From an uncultured Lachnospiraceae bacterium (lineage in GTDB: Bacteria > Bacillota > Clostridia > Lachnospirales > Lachnospiraceae): a stretch of DNA of 16,065 nt. Under the pieces are notes generated by a model that was not told the DNA's origin, ran no database searches, and saw only the letters and a list, made by a program, of their open reading frames with translations. Both the position numbers and the translations under genes were made by a program. Positions 1-7,826 of the stretch are shown piece after piece (within the stretch, counting starts at the first letter, position 1; every line of letters begins with the position of its first letter). Location of the stretch: assembly GCA_902782655.1 (NCBI GenBank), contig CACZNY010000094.1:1-16065 (forward strand), in the 5' to 3' direction.

Positions 1-1067
1 AGATCATTTTTGTACGGCAGGAGATATTCCTCAAGCTCTATGACATCGCCTGCCTCCTGCCCCTTGACCTCCGGGGTGTCAAGATCGAATACCACCTTTA
101 CCCCGTTGTCCATAAACTGATATACATATATGTATTCTATATCGGGATCTCCCTCCTTCAGACGCTTAAGCCTGTTTTCGATGGCGGTATATTCGGGATC
201 CGCATTCCCGAGTTTGATGTATTCATCGACCTTTGCCGGATCGATCTCGCCGGCTGCGAGCTTGGCTATGCTGGTACAGCTGTTTGTGTACTGCTCAGTG
301 GCAAAATTCTGATAGAGGAAATAGCTGATAGCGGTGGTAACCAGTGCGACCAGTACCATGATGGTCGAAATGATGGTTATTATCTTGCCTCTTAAGGAAA
401 ATGATCTTGTAACGGTATGTCTTGCATCAAAGAGCGCGGATCTGGAAAGCGGGGTCTGACGCCAGCCGGTAAGCCAGAGAGCGGGCTTTACGCTCTCCGG
501 GATCAGCTTCAGTATGATGAAGACAAGGATGACGGTTATCCCTTTATCCACGAGATCTATGGCGATATCCGAAGCCATCTGTGCCCAGAATACACTGAGC
601 TTCCCGCTGCTTAAAAGAGCCTTCGCAAAGGGTGCGCTTATTCCCTCGCCCATACCGTAGCCGTACAGGAGATAGGTGAGGATGGAGCCGAGACAGCCTC
701 CTATGAAAGCGAAAACAGGGATGGTAAGAAGGGCTTTCCAGAATTTGTCGAAGAAGCCCTTGCTGCCGAACCAGGTGCCGCAGGCTGCTATCATGGTGGA
801 AAGCACCACGTAGTAGGCATTGCCGGGATTACCCTGCATATTTATGATGTTATTGAGGTAGCCGACGGCTATGCCGGGGAGATAGCCTCCGAGCACAGCG
901 GCTAAAAGCGTCCCCACATTATCCAGGTAGAGAGGGATATGGAAAAAGGAGGCTGTCCTCGGCAGGATGAAATTTATCAATACCGTTCCCGCGAAAAAGA
1001 GTGCCTGCAGGAAGAGATATTTATTCGTTTTTGTAAACGCGCCGTTTTTTGATCTGCTGCTTTCCAT
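1..1067 (-). CDS. Membrane sensor protein with ECF S-component-like N-terminal domain (C-terminus outside window)
   Basis: This is an open reading frame of 355 codons from ATG at 1067 that runs off the left edge without a stop, so its output domain is not visible. The start is supported by a strong Shine-Dalgarno (GGGAGGA, around 1074-1081) about 7 nt upstream. Residues 17-190 are hydrophobic, with roughly five to six membrane segments. They contain LDNVGTLLAAVLGGYLPG at 48-65, followed by a Tyr-Leu-Asn-Asn stretch, which resembles the substrate-binding S components of ECF vitamin transporters. A soluble linker (191-225) leads to another membrane helix (228-252). After it comes a probable extracytoplasmic sensor region (253-355) with EYIYVYQFMDNGVKVVFDLD at 311-330, reminiscent of Cache/PAS-like domains. 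Proteins with this two-part sensor usually end in a signalling domain (SpoIIE phosphatase, cyclase or GGDEF), but that is inference. Divergent from prs. Confidence 0.85.
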   Translation of the reverse strand, partial: MESSRSKNGAFTKTNKYLFLQALFFAGTVLINFILPRTASFFHIPLYLDNVGTLLAAVLGGYLPGIAVGYLNNIINMQGNPGNAYYVVLSTMIAACGTWFGSKGFFDKFWKALLTIPVFAFIGGCLGSILTYLLYGYGMGEGISAPFAKALLSSGKLSVFWAQMASDIAIDLVDKGITVILVFIILKLIPESVKPALWLTGWRQTPLSRSALFDARHTVTRSFSLRGKIITIISTIMVLVALVTTAISYFLYQNFATEQYTNSCTSIAKLAAGEIDPAKVDEYIKLGNADPEYTAIENRLKRLKEGDPDIEYIYVYQFMDNGVKVVFDLDTPEVKGQEAGDVIELEEYLLPYKND

Positions 1068-1084
1068 AGAGCTTTCCTCCCTCG

Positions 1085-1107
1085 CGGCCGGGCTCAGGCT
1101 CCGGCCG
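1085..1107 (-). promoter_or_regulatory. GC-rich hairpin immediately upstream of the Shine-Dalgarno of the leftmost gene
   Basis: CGGCCGG at 1085-1091 and CCGGCCG at 1101-1107 are exact reverse complements separated by a 9-nt loop. In the minus-strand transcript this stem ends only 3-4 nt upstream of the Shine-Dalgarno at about 1074-1081. The location suggests a 5'-UTR structure that could affect ribosome access or mRNA stability. There is no U-tract at its 3' side, so it is not a classical intrinsic terminator. Its function is inferred. Confidence 0.4.
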
Positions 1108-1184
1108 AAATACTTTCCGGTCTTTTCTGTAGTATAAACCTGTATTTTATCATAAAAGATCCGGATATAAAATCAGAATATTTA

Positions 1185-1196
1185 TCCGGCGCCGGA
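1185..1196. repeat. 12-bp perfect palindrome TCCGGCGCCGGA
   Basis: The 12 bases are identical on both strands, with no loop. The palindrome lies in the divergent intergenic region, about 120 nt upstream of the minus-strand start and 180 nt upstream of prs, within AT-rich flanks. A dimeric regulator could bind it, but no known operator is recognised. Confidence 0.35.
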
Positions 1197-1264
1197 AAAG
1201 CAGGGGTAATGATTTTTGACGTTTTCCGAAACAGGTATTCACTGTAATAACAGCTGATTTTTCA

Positions 1265-1293
1265 TTGAATGATAGGGTGTGATGTGATAAAGT
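1265..1293 (+). promoter_or_regulatory. Weak candidate promoter for the prs operon
   Basis: TTGAAT at 1265-1270 is separated by 17 nt from TAAAGT at 1288-1293, a partial match (4 of 6 in the -10) to vegetative sigma-A elements. It would give a leader of roughly 75 nt before the ATG at 1376. The match is modest and the true start site could lie elsewhere in the region. Confidence 0.25.
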
Positions 1294-1375
1294 TGTGTCT
1301 TGAGGGCAGTTTCTTTTGCGGCAGGACGATATGGCCGCGGCGGATTAAACGGGGAAGACAAAGGATCGGTGCGGT

Positions 1376-2569
1376 ATGGGCATAGTAAATGAAAAAAATG
1401 ATATGTTTACAAAGAAGCTTGCAGTGGCGCCATTAAAGCTTCTGGTGATGCCGAATATCAGGGAGCTCGGGGACAAGGTGGATGAGTATCTGGTAGGCTT
1501 CAGGAAGGAGAGGTTTCCGGAGGGCATTGATGATCCGGAGCATCAGGGCTATGTAGCGGATTCCTATGAGACGGCCTTTTCACTCCCGAGATTCGGCTCC
1601 GGAGAAGGGAAGTGCGTGCTGGAGGAGAGCATAAGGGGCAAGGATATCTATATACTTACCGATGTGATCAATTACAGCATGACCTATCAGATGAACGGCT
1701 TTCAGAACCGTTATTCACCAGATGACCATTATCAGGACTTAAAGAGGGCGATAGCCGCCGTAGCAGGCAAGGCCCACAGAATATCGGTCGTTATGCCTTT
1801 CATGTATGAATCAAGACAGCACAAGAGATCCTCGAGGGAATCCCTTGACTGCGCCATGATGATAGAGGAGCTCTCGGATATGGGAGTTTCCGACCTTATG
1901 ACTTTTGATGCCCATGATCCGTCGGTGCAGGCTGCTGCGCCCTTATGCGGCTTTGATAATTTCACACCCTTCTACCAGTTTTTAAGAGCCCTGCTCCAGA
2001 GTGAGGACGATCTTATGATAGATGCCGACCATGTAGTGGTCATATCTCCCGATGAGGGTGCATTGAACAGGGCTATTTATTTCGCTACCGTACTCGGGGT
2101 GGATACAGGGATGTTCTATAAGAGGCGTGACTATGCCCATATCGTGGACGGTAAGAATCCCATCGTAGCCCATGAGTTCCTTGGTGACTCGGTGGAGGGC
2201 AAGGATGTGATAATAGTGGACGATATGATATCGACGGGCGGCTCCATGCTGGATACTGCGAGACAGCTTAAGAACATGAAGGCGAACAGGGTCTTTATCT
2301 GCTGTACCTTCGGGCTCTTTACCGACGGCCTCGGTCTCTTTGATGATGCCTTTGAAGAGGGTGTCTTTGACAGGATAATAACCACCAACCTGCACTACAG
2401 GAGACCGGAGCTCCTTACCAGGGAATGGTATATAGAGGCGGATATGAGCAAGCTGATCGCCCAGATCATTGATTTTTCGAATCACGATATGTCCATGGAC
2501 AAGGTAGGCACTCCCACGGAGAAGATAAGGGAGATACTCGCAAGCTACAACGAGCGTATCGATATCTGA
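1376..2569 (+). CDS. prs: Ribose-phosphate pyrophosphokinase (PRPP synthetase), long form
   Basis: This enzyme transfers pyrophosphate from ATP to ribose 5-phosphate to make PRPP, the cytoplasmic precursor for purines, pyrimidines, NAD, histidine and tryptophan. The PRPP-binding loop VIIVDDMISTGGSM (278-291) is intact. VVISPDEGALNRA at 221-233, the KRRDY segment at 249-253, a Tyr-Glu-Ser-Arg-Gln ATP-loop region at 144-148 and the metal-binding His180 (TFDAHD) are also visible. At 397 residues it is longer than the roughly 315-residue E. coli enzyme, with extra sequence near the N-terminus (about 1-20 and 45-70) and at the C-terminus (after about 350). This long form is familiar from Clostridia. 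The start has AAAGGA about 10 nt upstream. It heads a five-gene run and is followed after 5 nt by the DUF512 gene. Confidence 0.95.
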   Translation: MGIVNEKNDMFTKKLAVAPLKLLVMPNIRELGDKVDEYLVGFRKERFPEGIDDPEHQGYVADSYETAFSLPRFGSGEGKCVLEESIRGKDIYILTDVINYSMTYQMNGFQNRYSPDDHYQDLKRAIAAVAGKAHRISVVMPFMYESRQHKRSSRESLDCAMMIEELSDMGVSDLMTFDAHDPSVQAAAPLCGFDNFTPFYQFLRALLQSEDDLMIDADHVVVISPDEGALNRAIYFATVLGVDTGMFYKRRDYAHIVDGKNPIVAHEFLGDSVEGKDVIIVDDMISTGGSMLDTARQLKNMKANRVFICCTFGLFTDGLGLFDDAFEEGVFDRIITTNLHYRRPELLTREWYIEADMSKLIAQIIDFSNHDMSMDKVGTPTEKIREILASYNERIDI

Positions 2570-2574
2570 CCCCT

Positions 2575-3903
2575 ATGAGGCCTGACCGGGAGGGAAATAA
2601 TGCCAGGCTTATCAAGGAGGTGGCAGAAAACTCCGCAGCCTGGGAAGCGGGGATCAGAGCCGGGGACAGGCTCTGTCTCATAAACGGTGAGAGGATCGGG
2701 GATATCTTTGATTATCAGTATGAATGTGCGGATACGGAGATCGAGCTGACCATAAAGCACAAGAACGGCCGTTATTCCACCTATCTCCTTGAGAAAACAG
2801 AAGACGAGGATCCGGGGCTCATTTTTGAGGACGGGCTTATGGATGATTATAAAAGATGCAGGAATAAGTGCATCTTTTGTTTTATCGACCAGATGCCCGG
2901 GGGCATGAGGGATACTCTGTATTTCAAGGATGACGACAGCAGGCTTTCCTTCCTGCAGGGGAACTATGTGACCCTTACCAATATGTCGGATGATGACATC
3001 GAAAGGGTGATACGTTATAATCTTGAGCCCATCAATATATCCTTCCAGACGACTAACCCGAAGCTTCGCAATATGATGATGGGAAACCGCTTCGCGGGAG
3101 AGGCGCTTAAAAAGGCTGACAGGCTTTTTGAGGCCGGGGTCAGGATGAACGGGCAGATAGTGCTGTGCAGGGGGGTGAACGACAGGGAAGAGCTGGACCG
3201 CTCCATAGCTGATCTTGCAGGGTATATCCCCTGTCTTGAAAGCGTTTCCGTGGTGCCTGTGGGTATATCAAGGTACAGGGAGGGGCTTTATCCACTGGAG
3301 CCCTTTAACGGTAAGGATGCCGCTGAGGTCATAGACCAGATAGAGGGCTGGCAGGAGAAGCTCTTTGAGGAGCACGGCATCCATTTCGTACATGCTTCCG
3401 ACGAGTGGTATCTTATCGCCGGAAGACCCGTTCCCGCAGCGGACAGATATGACGGCTATCTCCAGCTTGAGAACGGCGTGGGAATGGTCAGGCTTCTGAC
3501 CGATGAGGTGGAGGAGGGGCTTAAGGAGCTTGAGGGGGATCAAAGGAGCGGAGAGCTAAGCATAGCCACGGGGATGCTGATATATCCGGTGATAAGGGAG
3601 CTGACGGAAAGGGCCGGCAGATATTATCCTAATATCAGTGTACGTGTGTATCCGGTGATAAACCGTTTTTTCGGTGAGAGCATCACGGTATCGGGACTGC
3701 TTACCGGAAAGGACATACTGGAGCAGCTTAAGGGAAAGGAGCTTGGAAGCAGGCTCTTTCTTCCGGCAAACCTTTTACGGGCGGGCACCGAGGTTCTGCT
3801 TGACGATATGACAGTCACCTCTCTTTCAGATGCTTTACAGGTTCCGATCAGTATTGTAAAATCAGACGGTGCGTCATTTTTGGAGATTTTCAGGAGTAAC
3901 TGA
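2575..3903 (+). CDS. DUF512 family protein: PDZ-like domain plus radical-SAM-like Fe-S domain
   Basis: The first ~75 residues form a PDZ-like domain (SAAWEAGIRAGDRLCLING, 20-38, is the typical carboxylate-loop region). It is followed by CRNKCIFCFIDQMP at 95-108, whose Cys95, Cys99 and Cys102 match the CxxxCxxC signature of radical SAM [4Fe-4S] enzymes. The conserved Asp-Asp-Asp-x-Arg-Leu-Ser-Phe-Leu and Gly-Asn-Tyr-Val-Thr-Leu-Thr-Asn blocks of the family follow (119-136). The C-terminal part (about 290-440) corresponds to DUF512. The biochemical function of this widespread family is not established. It lies between prs and der, and its stop overlaps the der start by one base (TGATG), which implies coupled translation. 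The start is the first ATG after the prs stop. It lacks a clear Shine-Dalgarno, consistent with re-initiation. Confidence 0.9.
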   Translation: MRPDREGNNARLIKEVAENSAAWEAGIRAGDRLCLINGERIGDIFDYQYECADTEIELTIKHKNGRYSTYLLEKTEDEDPGLIFEDGLMDDYKRCRNKCIFCFIDQMPGGMRDTLYFKDDDSRLSFLQGNYVTLTNMSDDDIERVIRYNLEPINISFQTTNPKLRNMMMGNRFAGEALKKADRLFEAGVRMNGQIVLCRGVNDREELDRSIADLAGYIPCLESVSVVPVGISRYREGLYPLEPFNGKDAAEVIDQIEGWQEKLFEEHGIHFVHASDEWYLIAGRPVPAADRYDGYLQLENGVGMVRLLTDEVEEGLKELEGDQRSGELSIATGMLIYPVIRELTERAGRYYPNISVRVYPVINRFFGESITVSGLLTGKDILEQLKGKELGSRLFLPANLLRAGTEVLLDDMTVTSLSDALQVPISIVKSDGASFLEIFRSN

Positions 3904-5225
3904 TGAAACCAGTAGTGGCGGTCGTAGGAAGACCGAATGTGGGAAAATCATCGCTCTTTAATTATCTGGCAGGAGAGCGTATAGCGATAGTAAAGGATGA
4001 GCCCGGTATCACGAGAGACCGGATCTATGCCGACGTGGACTGGAACGGCAGGGTCTTCACTCTGATAGATACGGGAGGGATTGAGCCTGACTCAAAGGAT
4101 GTGATCCTTTCAAAGATGAGGGAGCAGGCGCAGATCGCCATCGATACGGCGGATGTCATCATTTTCATGACGGATGTGCAGATGGGGCTTACGGACTCCG
4201 ATGACAAGGTGGCCGATATGCTTAGAAAGTCCCGCAAGAAGGTGGTTCTGGCCGTCAATAAGGTGGACTCCTTCAAAAAATATGAGGCTGACATATATGA
4301 GTTCTACAATCTGGGACTTGGGGATCCGATACCCATTTCCGCTGATCAGCGCACCGGAGTGGGCGATCTGCTGGACGAGGTGGTCGCGAGCTTCCCTGAC
4401 AGGAAAGCTGACGAAGGGGAGGATGACAGGCCGAGGATAGCCATAGTGGGGCGGCCTAATGTGGGCAAATCCTCCCTTATCAATAAATATCTCGGCAAGG
4501 ACCGCCTTATCGTATCCGATATAGCAGGCACCACCAGGGATGCAGTGGACACGGTGGTGAAACGTAACGGCAGGGAATACGTCTTTGTGGATACCGCGGG
4601 ACTTAGAAGGAAGAATAAGATAAAGGAAGAGCTTGAGACCTACATGGTGGCCCGTACCGTTTCCGCGGTGGAGAGGGCGGATATCGTAGTCCTTATTATA
4701 GACGGCACCGAGGGAGTGGCGGAGCAGGATGCCAAGATAGCCGGCATAGCCCATGACAGGGGCAAGGGCATGATAATAGCCGTAAATAAATGGGATGCCG
4801 TCAAAAAGGACGACAAGACCATATACAGGATGAGCCGGGATATAATGCAGACCCTGTCCTTCATGCCCTATGCCGAGATACTCTTCATCTCGGCAAAGAC
4901 AGGCCAGAGGACGGAGAAGCTTTTTGAATCCATAGACACCGTAATAGCAAATCAGAGCCTTCGTATACAAACGGGCGTTTTGAATGAGATCGTGAGCGAG
5001 GCAGTGATGCTGCAGCAGCCTCCGTCTGACAAGGGACGGAGACTCAGGGTGCTTTATGCGACGCAGGTATCCGTGAAGCCTCCTACGATAGTGATCTTTG
5101 TAAACAATGCAAAGCTGATGCATTATTCATATACCAGATATCTCGAAAACCGTATCAGGGATGCCTTCGGGTTTCAGGGTACACCGATACGCTTTTTGAT
5201 AAGGGAAAGGAAGACAGAGCAATGA
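3903..5225 (+). CDS. der: Ribosome-assembly GTPase Der (EngA)
   Basis: Der is an essential GTPase with two G domains in tandem that acts in maturation of the 50S ribosomal subunit. The first domain has GRPNVGKSS at 9-17, DTGG at 56-59 and NKVD at 119-122. The second has GRPNVGKSS at 183-191, DTAG at 230-233 and NKWD at 295-298. The C-terminal KH-like domain (about 355-437) ends in Arg-Phe-Leu-Ile-Arg-Glu-Arg. The length of 440 residues is normal and no motif is damaged. Its start overlaps the DUF512 gene by 1 nt and its stop overlaps the plsY start by 4 nt (ATGA). Confidence 0.98.
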   Translation: MKPVVAVVGRPNVGKSSLFNYLAGERIAIVKDEPGITRDRIYADVDWNGRVFTLIDTGGIEPDSKDVILSKMREQAQIAIDTADVIIFMTDVQMGLTDSDDKVADMLRKSRKKVVLAVNKVDSFKKYEADIYEFYNLGLGDPIPISADQRTGVGDLLDEVVASFPDRKADEGEDDRPRIAIVGRPNVGKSSLINKYLGKDRLIVSDIAGTTRDAVDTVVKRNGREYVFVDTAGLRRKNKIKEELETYMVARTVSAVERADIVVLIIDGTEGVAEQDAKIAGIAHDRGKGMIIAVNKWDAVKKDDKTIYRMSRDIMQTLSFMPYAEILFISAKTGQRTEKLFESIDTVIANQSLRIQTGVLNEIVSEAVMLQQPPSDKGRRLRVLYATQVSVKPPTIVIFVNNAKLMHYSYTRYLENRIRDAFGFQGTPIRFLIRERKTEQ

Positions 5226-5896
5226 TAATGAGATTGTCATGCCTGGCGATAGGGTATGCCTGCGGGCTGTTTCAGACAAGCTACATTCTGGGAAGGATGT
5301 ACGGGATAGACATCAGGAAGCACGGCTCAGGGAATGCGGGGACCACGAATATGCTCCGTACTCTTGGGACGAAGGCCGGTCTTATCACCTTTTTCGGCGA
5401 CGTGATGAAAACGATAGTGGCTGTTATCATATGCCTTTCGATCTTTTACCGTAAGGAGGTGAATCCGGAGATGCTGCAGCTCATAAAGATGTATGCTGCG
5501 GCAGGCACCATCCTTGGACATAATTTCCCCTTCTATCTCGGCTTCAAGGGAGGCAAGGGCATAGCCAGCACGGCAGGCTGGATCATAATGACGGATCCTT
5601 ATATGGTCGCGATAGGGCTTGTGGTTTTCTTCGGGATCTTCTGCACGACGCATTATGTGTCGCTTGGCTCCATCTGTCTTTATATCACCTTCTTTATAGA
5701 GGTGGTTATAATGGGAGCCCTGCGCCTCGGCTCTTTTGCGGATATCACGACTCCCATCGCCATTGAATGCGATGTGATCACGGGGCTGCTCTGCGCCATG
5801 GCCATATACAGGCACAGGGAGAATATAGTCCGTCTGATAAACCATAATGAGAAAAAGACTTATTTATTCAAAAATAAGGGGGAGAAAGCGCAATGA
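5222..5896 (+). CDS. plsY: Acyl-phosphate:glycerol-3-phosphate acyltransferase PlsY
   Basis: PlsY is an integral membrane enzyme that transfers an acyl group from acyl-phosphate to glycerol 3-phosphate, making lysophosphatidate, the first committed step of phospholipid synthesis in most Gram-positive bacteria. Its loop motifs are visible: GSGNAGTTN (35-43), GHNFPFYLGFKGGKG (99-113, the glycerol-3-phosphate-binding region) and HRENIVRL (198-205). Hydrophobic segments lie around 4-24, 52-75, 88-106, 115-140 and 145-170. The length of 224 residues is typical. It starts inside the last codons of der and overlaps gpsA by 4 nt. The next gene makes its substrate, glycerol 3-phosphate. Confidence 0.96.
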   Translation: MIMRLSCLAIGYACGLFQTSYILGRMYGIDIRKHGSGNAGTTNMLRTLGTKAGLITFFGDVMKTIVAVIICLSIFYRKEVNPEMLQLIKMYAAAGTILGHNFPFYLGFKGGKGIASTAGWIIMTDPYMVAIGLVVFFGIFCTTHYVSLGSICLYITFFIEVVIMGALRLGSFADITTPIAIECDVITGLLCAMAIYRHRENIVRLINHNEKKTYLFKNKGEKAQ

Positions 5897-6891
5897 TGAG
5901 AAATATCGGGGTGATAGGAGCCGGAAGCTGGGGGACAGCCCTGGCAAAGCTTCTCAGTGATAACGGGCACAGGGTCGTTGTTTATTCTGCCATAGCCTCT
6001 GAGATAGAGATGCTGAATAAGTACCATGAGCAGAAGGAGAAGCTTCCCGGGGTAATACTGCCCGATGATATGCTTTTCACCGCCGATCTGGAGGAAGCGA
6101 CAGAGAACAGCGAGCTTATCGTGCTGGCAGTGCCTTCTCCCTTTACAAGGAAGACGGCGAGGAGCATGAGGGAGTATGTGGATAAGGGCAGGATCATAGT
6201 CTCCGTGGCTAAGGGGCTGGAGGACGAAAGCTTTGATACCTTATCCGAGATCATAAAGGAGGAGATACCACAGAGCAGGGTGGTAGTGCTGTGCGGCCCC
6301 ACCCATGCCGAGGAGGTCGGAGCGGGGACTCCCACAGCCATAGTCGCGGGATCAAAGGATGAAAATGACGCCAGGTTCGTACAGGATGTTTTCATGAACG
6401 AGATCTTCAGGGTATATACCTCTGACGACCCCTACGGGATGGAGCTGGGCGGAGCCCTGAAGAATGTGATAGCCCTTGCTGCAGGCATAGCGGACGGTGT
6501 GGGCTACGGAGACAATACAAAGGCGGCTCTTATAACCAGAGGGATCCATGAGATATCCCGGCTTGGTGTGGCCTGTGGAGGCAAAAGGGAGACCTTCGAG
6601 GGGCTTACCGGGATAGGAGATCTTATCGTAACATGCGCTTCCATGCATTCAAGGAACAGGAGAGCAGGCATACTCATAGGCCAGGGGAAGACGGCTGACG
6701 AGGCCATGGAGGAAGTAAAGCAGGTCGTGGAGGGCGTTTATTCCGCCAAAGCGGCCATGCACCTTGCCGCAAAGCATAAGGTCGATATGCCGATAATAGA
6801 GCAGGTAAACAAGATCCTCTTTGAGGGGAAGAATCCGGCAGATGCCATGAAGGAGCTTATGACGAGAGACAGGAAGCCTGAGGCTATCTGA
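5893..6891 (+). CDS. gpsA: NAD(P)+-dependent glycerol-3-phosphate dehydrogenase
   Basis: GpsA reduces dihydroxyacetone phosphate to sn-glycerol 3-phosphate, the acceptor used by PlsY, in the cytoplasm. The Rossmann nucleotide-binding loop GAGSWGTALAKLL is at 9-21, SVAKGLE at 104-110, GPTHAEE at 135-141, and the catalytic lysine K190 sits in GGALKNV (186-192). DNTKAALITRG at 207-217 matches the family signature. The length of 332 residues is standard. A Shine-Dalgarno (GGGGGAG, 5878-5884) lies 8 nt before the first of two adjacent ATGs. It is the last gene of the prs-to-gpsA run, and its final 8 nt overlap the end of metF on the other strand. Confidence 0.97.
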   Translation: MMRNIGVIGAGSWGTALAKLLSDNGHRVVVYSAIASEIEMLNKYHEQKEKLPGVILPDDMLFTADLEEATENSELIVLAVPSPFTRKTARSMREYVDKGRIIVSVAKGLEDESFDTLSEIIKEEIPQSRVVVLCGPTHAEEVGAGTPTAIVAGSKDENDARFVQDVFMNEIFRVYTSDDPYGMELGGALKNVIALAAGIADGVGYGDNTKAALITRGIHEISRLGVACGGKRETFEGLTGIGDLIVTCASMHSRNRRAGILIGQGKTADEAMEEVKQVVEGVYSAKAAMHLAAKHKVDMPIIEQVNKILFEGKNPADAMKELMTRDRKPEAI

Positions 6892-7750
6892 CCTCTGCAA
6901 AGACAGCTTCCGCTGTTTCGGGCTTATTCATCACATAGAGATGTATGCCGCGGACGCCGTGGGCCAGAAGATCCTTTATCTGGTCTATGGCGTATTCTAT
7001 GCCCGCCTTTTTCATATCGTCATCATTTTCACCGTATTTTGCGATGACGTCTGACAGGCTTTTAGGTACTGAGGTGCCGGAAAGGGTAACGGTGGTGCCG
7101 AGCATCCTGGCATTCGTTATGGGCATTATCCCGGCGGATACAGGGACATCTATGCCGCTTTTATCCATGAGCTCCGACATTTTGTAAAAACTGTCATTGT
7201 CAAAGAAAAGCTGGGAGATGAGGAAGGAGCATCCGCACTCCACCTTTTTTTTGAGATTGGCTATGTCCTCGGCATAATCCCTGGCTTCAAAATGCTTGTC
7301 GGGATAGCAGGCGCCTGCTACGGTGAAGGACGGGTAGCTTTTGCGTATATATTCCGCCATATCGGAGGCATGGAAGAAATCACGGCTGTTATATTCCTCG
7401 TCCGTCATTGTCCTGGGCCTGTCGCCCCTTAAGGCCAGCACATTTTCTATGTCGTTGTCGGTGAAGGTTTTAAGTCCTGCGTCAAGCTTTTCTCTTGAAA
7501 ATCCTACGCTGGTGATATGGGAGAGCACGTCAGTGCCTACGTCTTTTCTTATAAAGGAGGCTATCTCCACCGCGTGGCCCGCATTGCTTCCCCCTGCTCC
7601 GTAGGTGACGGAAAGGAAGTCGGGAGCGATATCCTTAAAGGCTGCAAGCTTTTCCATCGTCGGCTCGATCGGCTTGTCCTTTTTCGGAGGGAACACCTCG
7701 CATGAAAAGACCGTCTTTTTTGCATCATATATTTCCCTTATGCTGCCCAT
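6884..7750 (-). CDS. metF: 5,10-methylenetetrahydrofolate reductase
   Basis: This flavoprotein reduces 5,10-methylene-THF to 5-methyl-THF, supplying methyl groups for methionine synthesis. It folds as a single barrel of normal length (288 residues from this start). The catalytic region FSCEVFPPKKD lies near residues 15-25 with its active-site Glu, followed by VTYGAGGS, ALRGDRP (with the FAD-contacting Asp near 110), and SQLFFDN. A Shine-Dalgarno (GGGAGG on the minus strand, 7759-7764) is only 2 nt from an upstream in-frame ATG at 7756 but 8 nt from the ATG at 7750. I therefore prefer 7750. The longer start would add Met-Asp. It is monocistronic within the window, convergent with gpsA and divergent from the signalling operon. 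A Wood-Ljungdahl role is possible in acetogens, but no such neighbours are seen. Confidence 0.95.
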   Translation of the reverse strand: MGSIREIYDAKKTVFSCEVFPPKKDKPIEPTMEKLAAFKDIAPDFLSVTYGAGGSNAGHAVEIASFIRKDVGTDVLSHITSVGFSREKLDAGLKTFTDNDIENVLALRGDRPRTMTDEEYNSRDFFHASDMAEYIRKSYPSFTVAGACYPDKHFEARDYAEDIANLKKKVECGCSFLISQLFFDNDSFYKMSELMDKSGIDVPVSAGIMPITNARMLGTTVTLSGTSVPKSLSDVIAKYGENDDDMKKAGIEYAIDQIKDLLAHGVRGIHLYVMNKPETAEAVFAEVR

Positions 7751-7758
7751 ATCCATTG

Positions 7759-7764
7759 CCTCCC
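7759..7764 (-). promoter_or_regulatory. Shine-Dalgarno deciding the metF start
   Basis: On the minus strand this reads GGGAGG. Its spacing is 2 nt to the ATG at 7756, too short for normal initiation, and 8 nt to the ATG at 7750, which is near optimal. It argues that translation begins two codons later than the longest open frame. Confidence 0.6.
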
Positions 7765-7826
7765 TGTACTGTGATCCCCCGGCTGCTTTTTAAGCGGTGC
7801 GCCTGACCGGCGGAGTGTATCATTCC

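Larger units (their letters stand above)
1068..1375. other. Divergent intergenic region between the membrane sensor gene and prs
   Basis: This 308-nt stretch separates two divergent genes and holds no convincing coding sequence. An ATG at 1331 is in frame with prs but meets TAA after five codons. The stretch is AT-rich in its middle (1130-1185 and 1205-1300), as expected for promoters, and GC-rich next to the minus-strand gene. Visible elements are a 7-bp stem hairpin at 1085-1107, a 12-bp palindrome at 1185-1196, and a weak plus-strand promoter-like pair at 1265-1293. I see no known riboswitch core. Confidence 0.6.

Noticed and set aside
417..614. Plus-strand small open frame within the leftmost gene
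   Set aside because: It is antisense to the membrane sensor gene, whose reading frame is continuous from 1067 to the edge and shows clear membrane segments.
1101..1125. Possible intrinsic terminator from repeated CCGG-rich sequence
   Set aside because: The repeats do not form a stem followed by a T-tract on either strand. They are better explained as part of the leader hairpin.
1331..1348. Upstream ATG in frame with prs as an alternative start
   Set aside because: The frame reaches TAA after five codons, so it cannot extend prs. As a leader peptide it lacks support.
4110..5123. Long minus-strand open frame (337 codons) opposite der
   Set aside because: It lies entirely antisense to der, whose two GTPase domains are fully conserved. 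Its translation is His/Tyr/Leu-rich with no domain, typical of a shadow frame in this codon usage.
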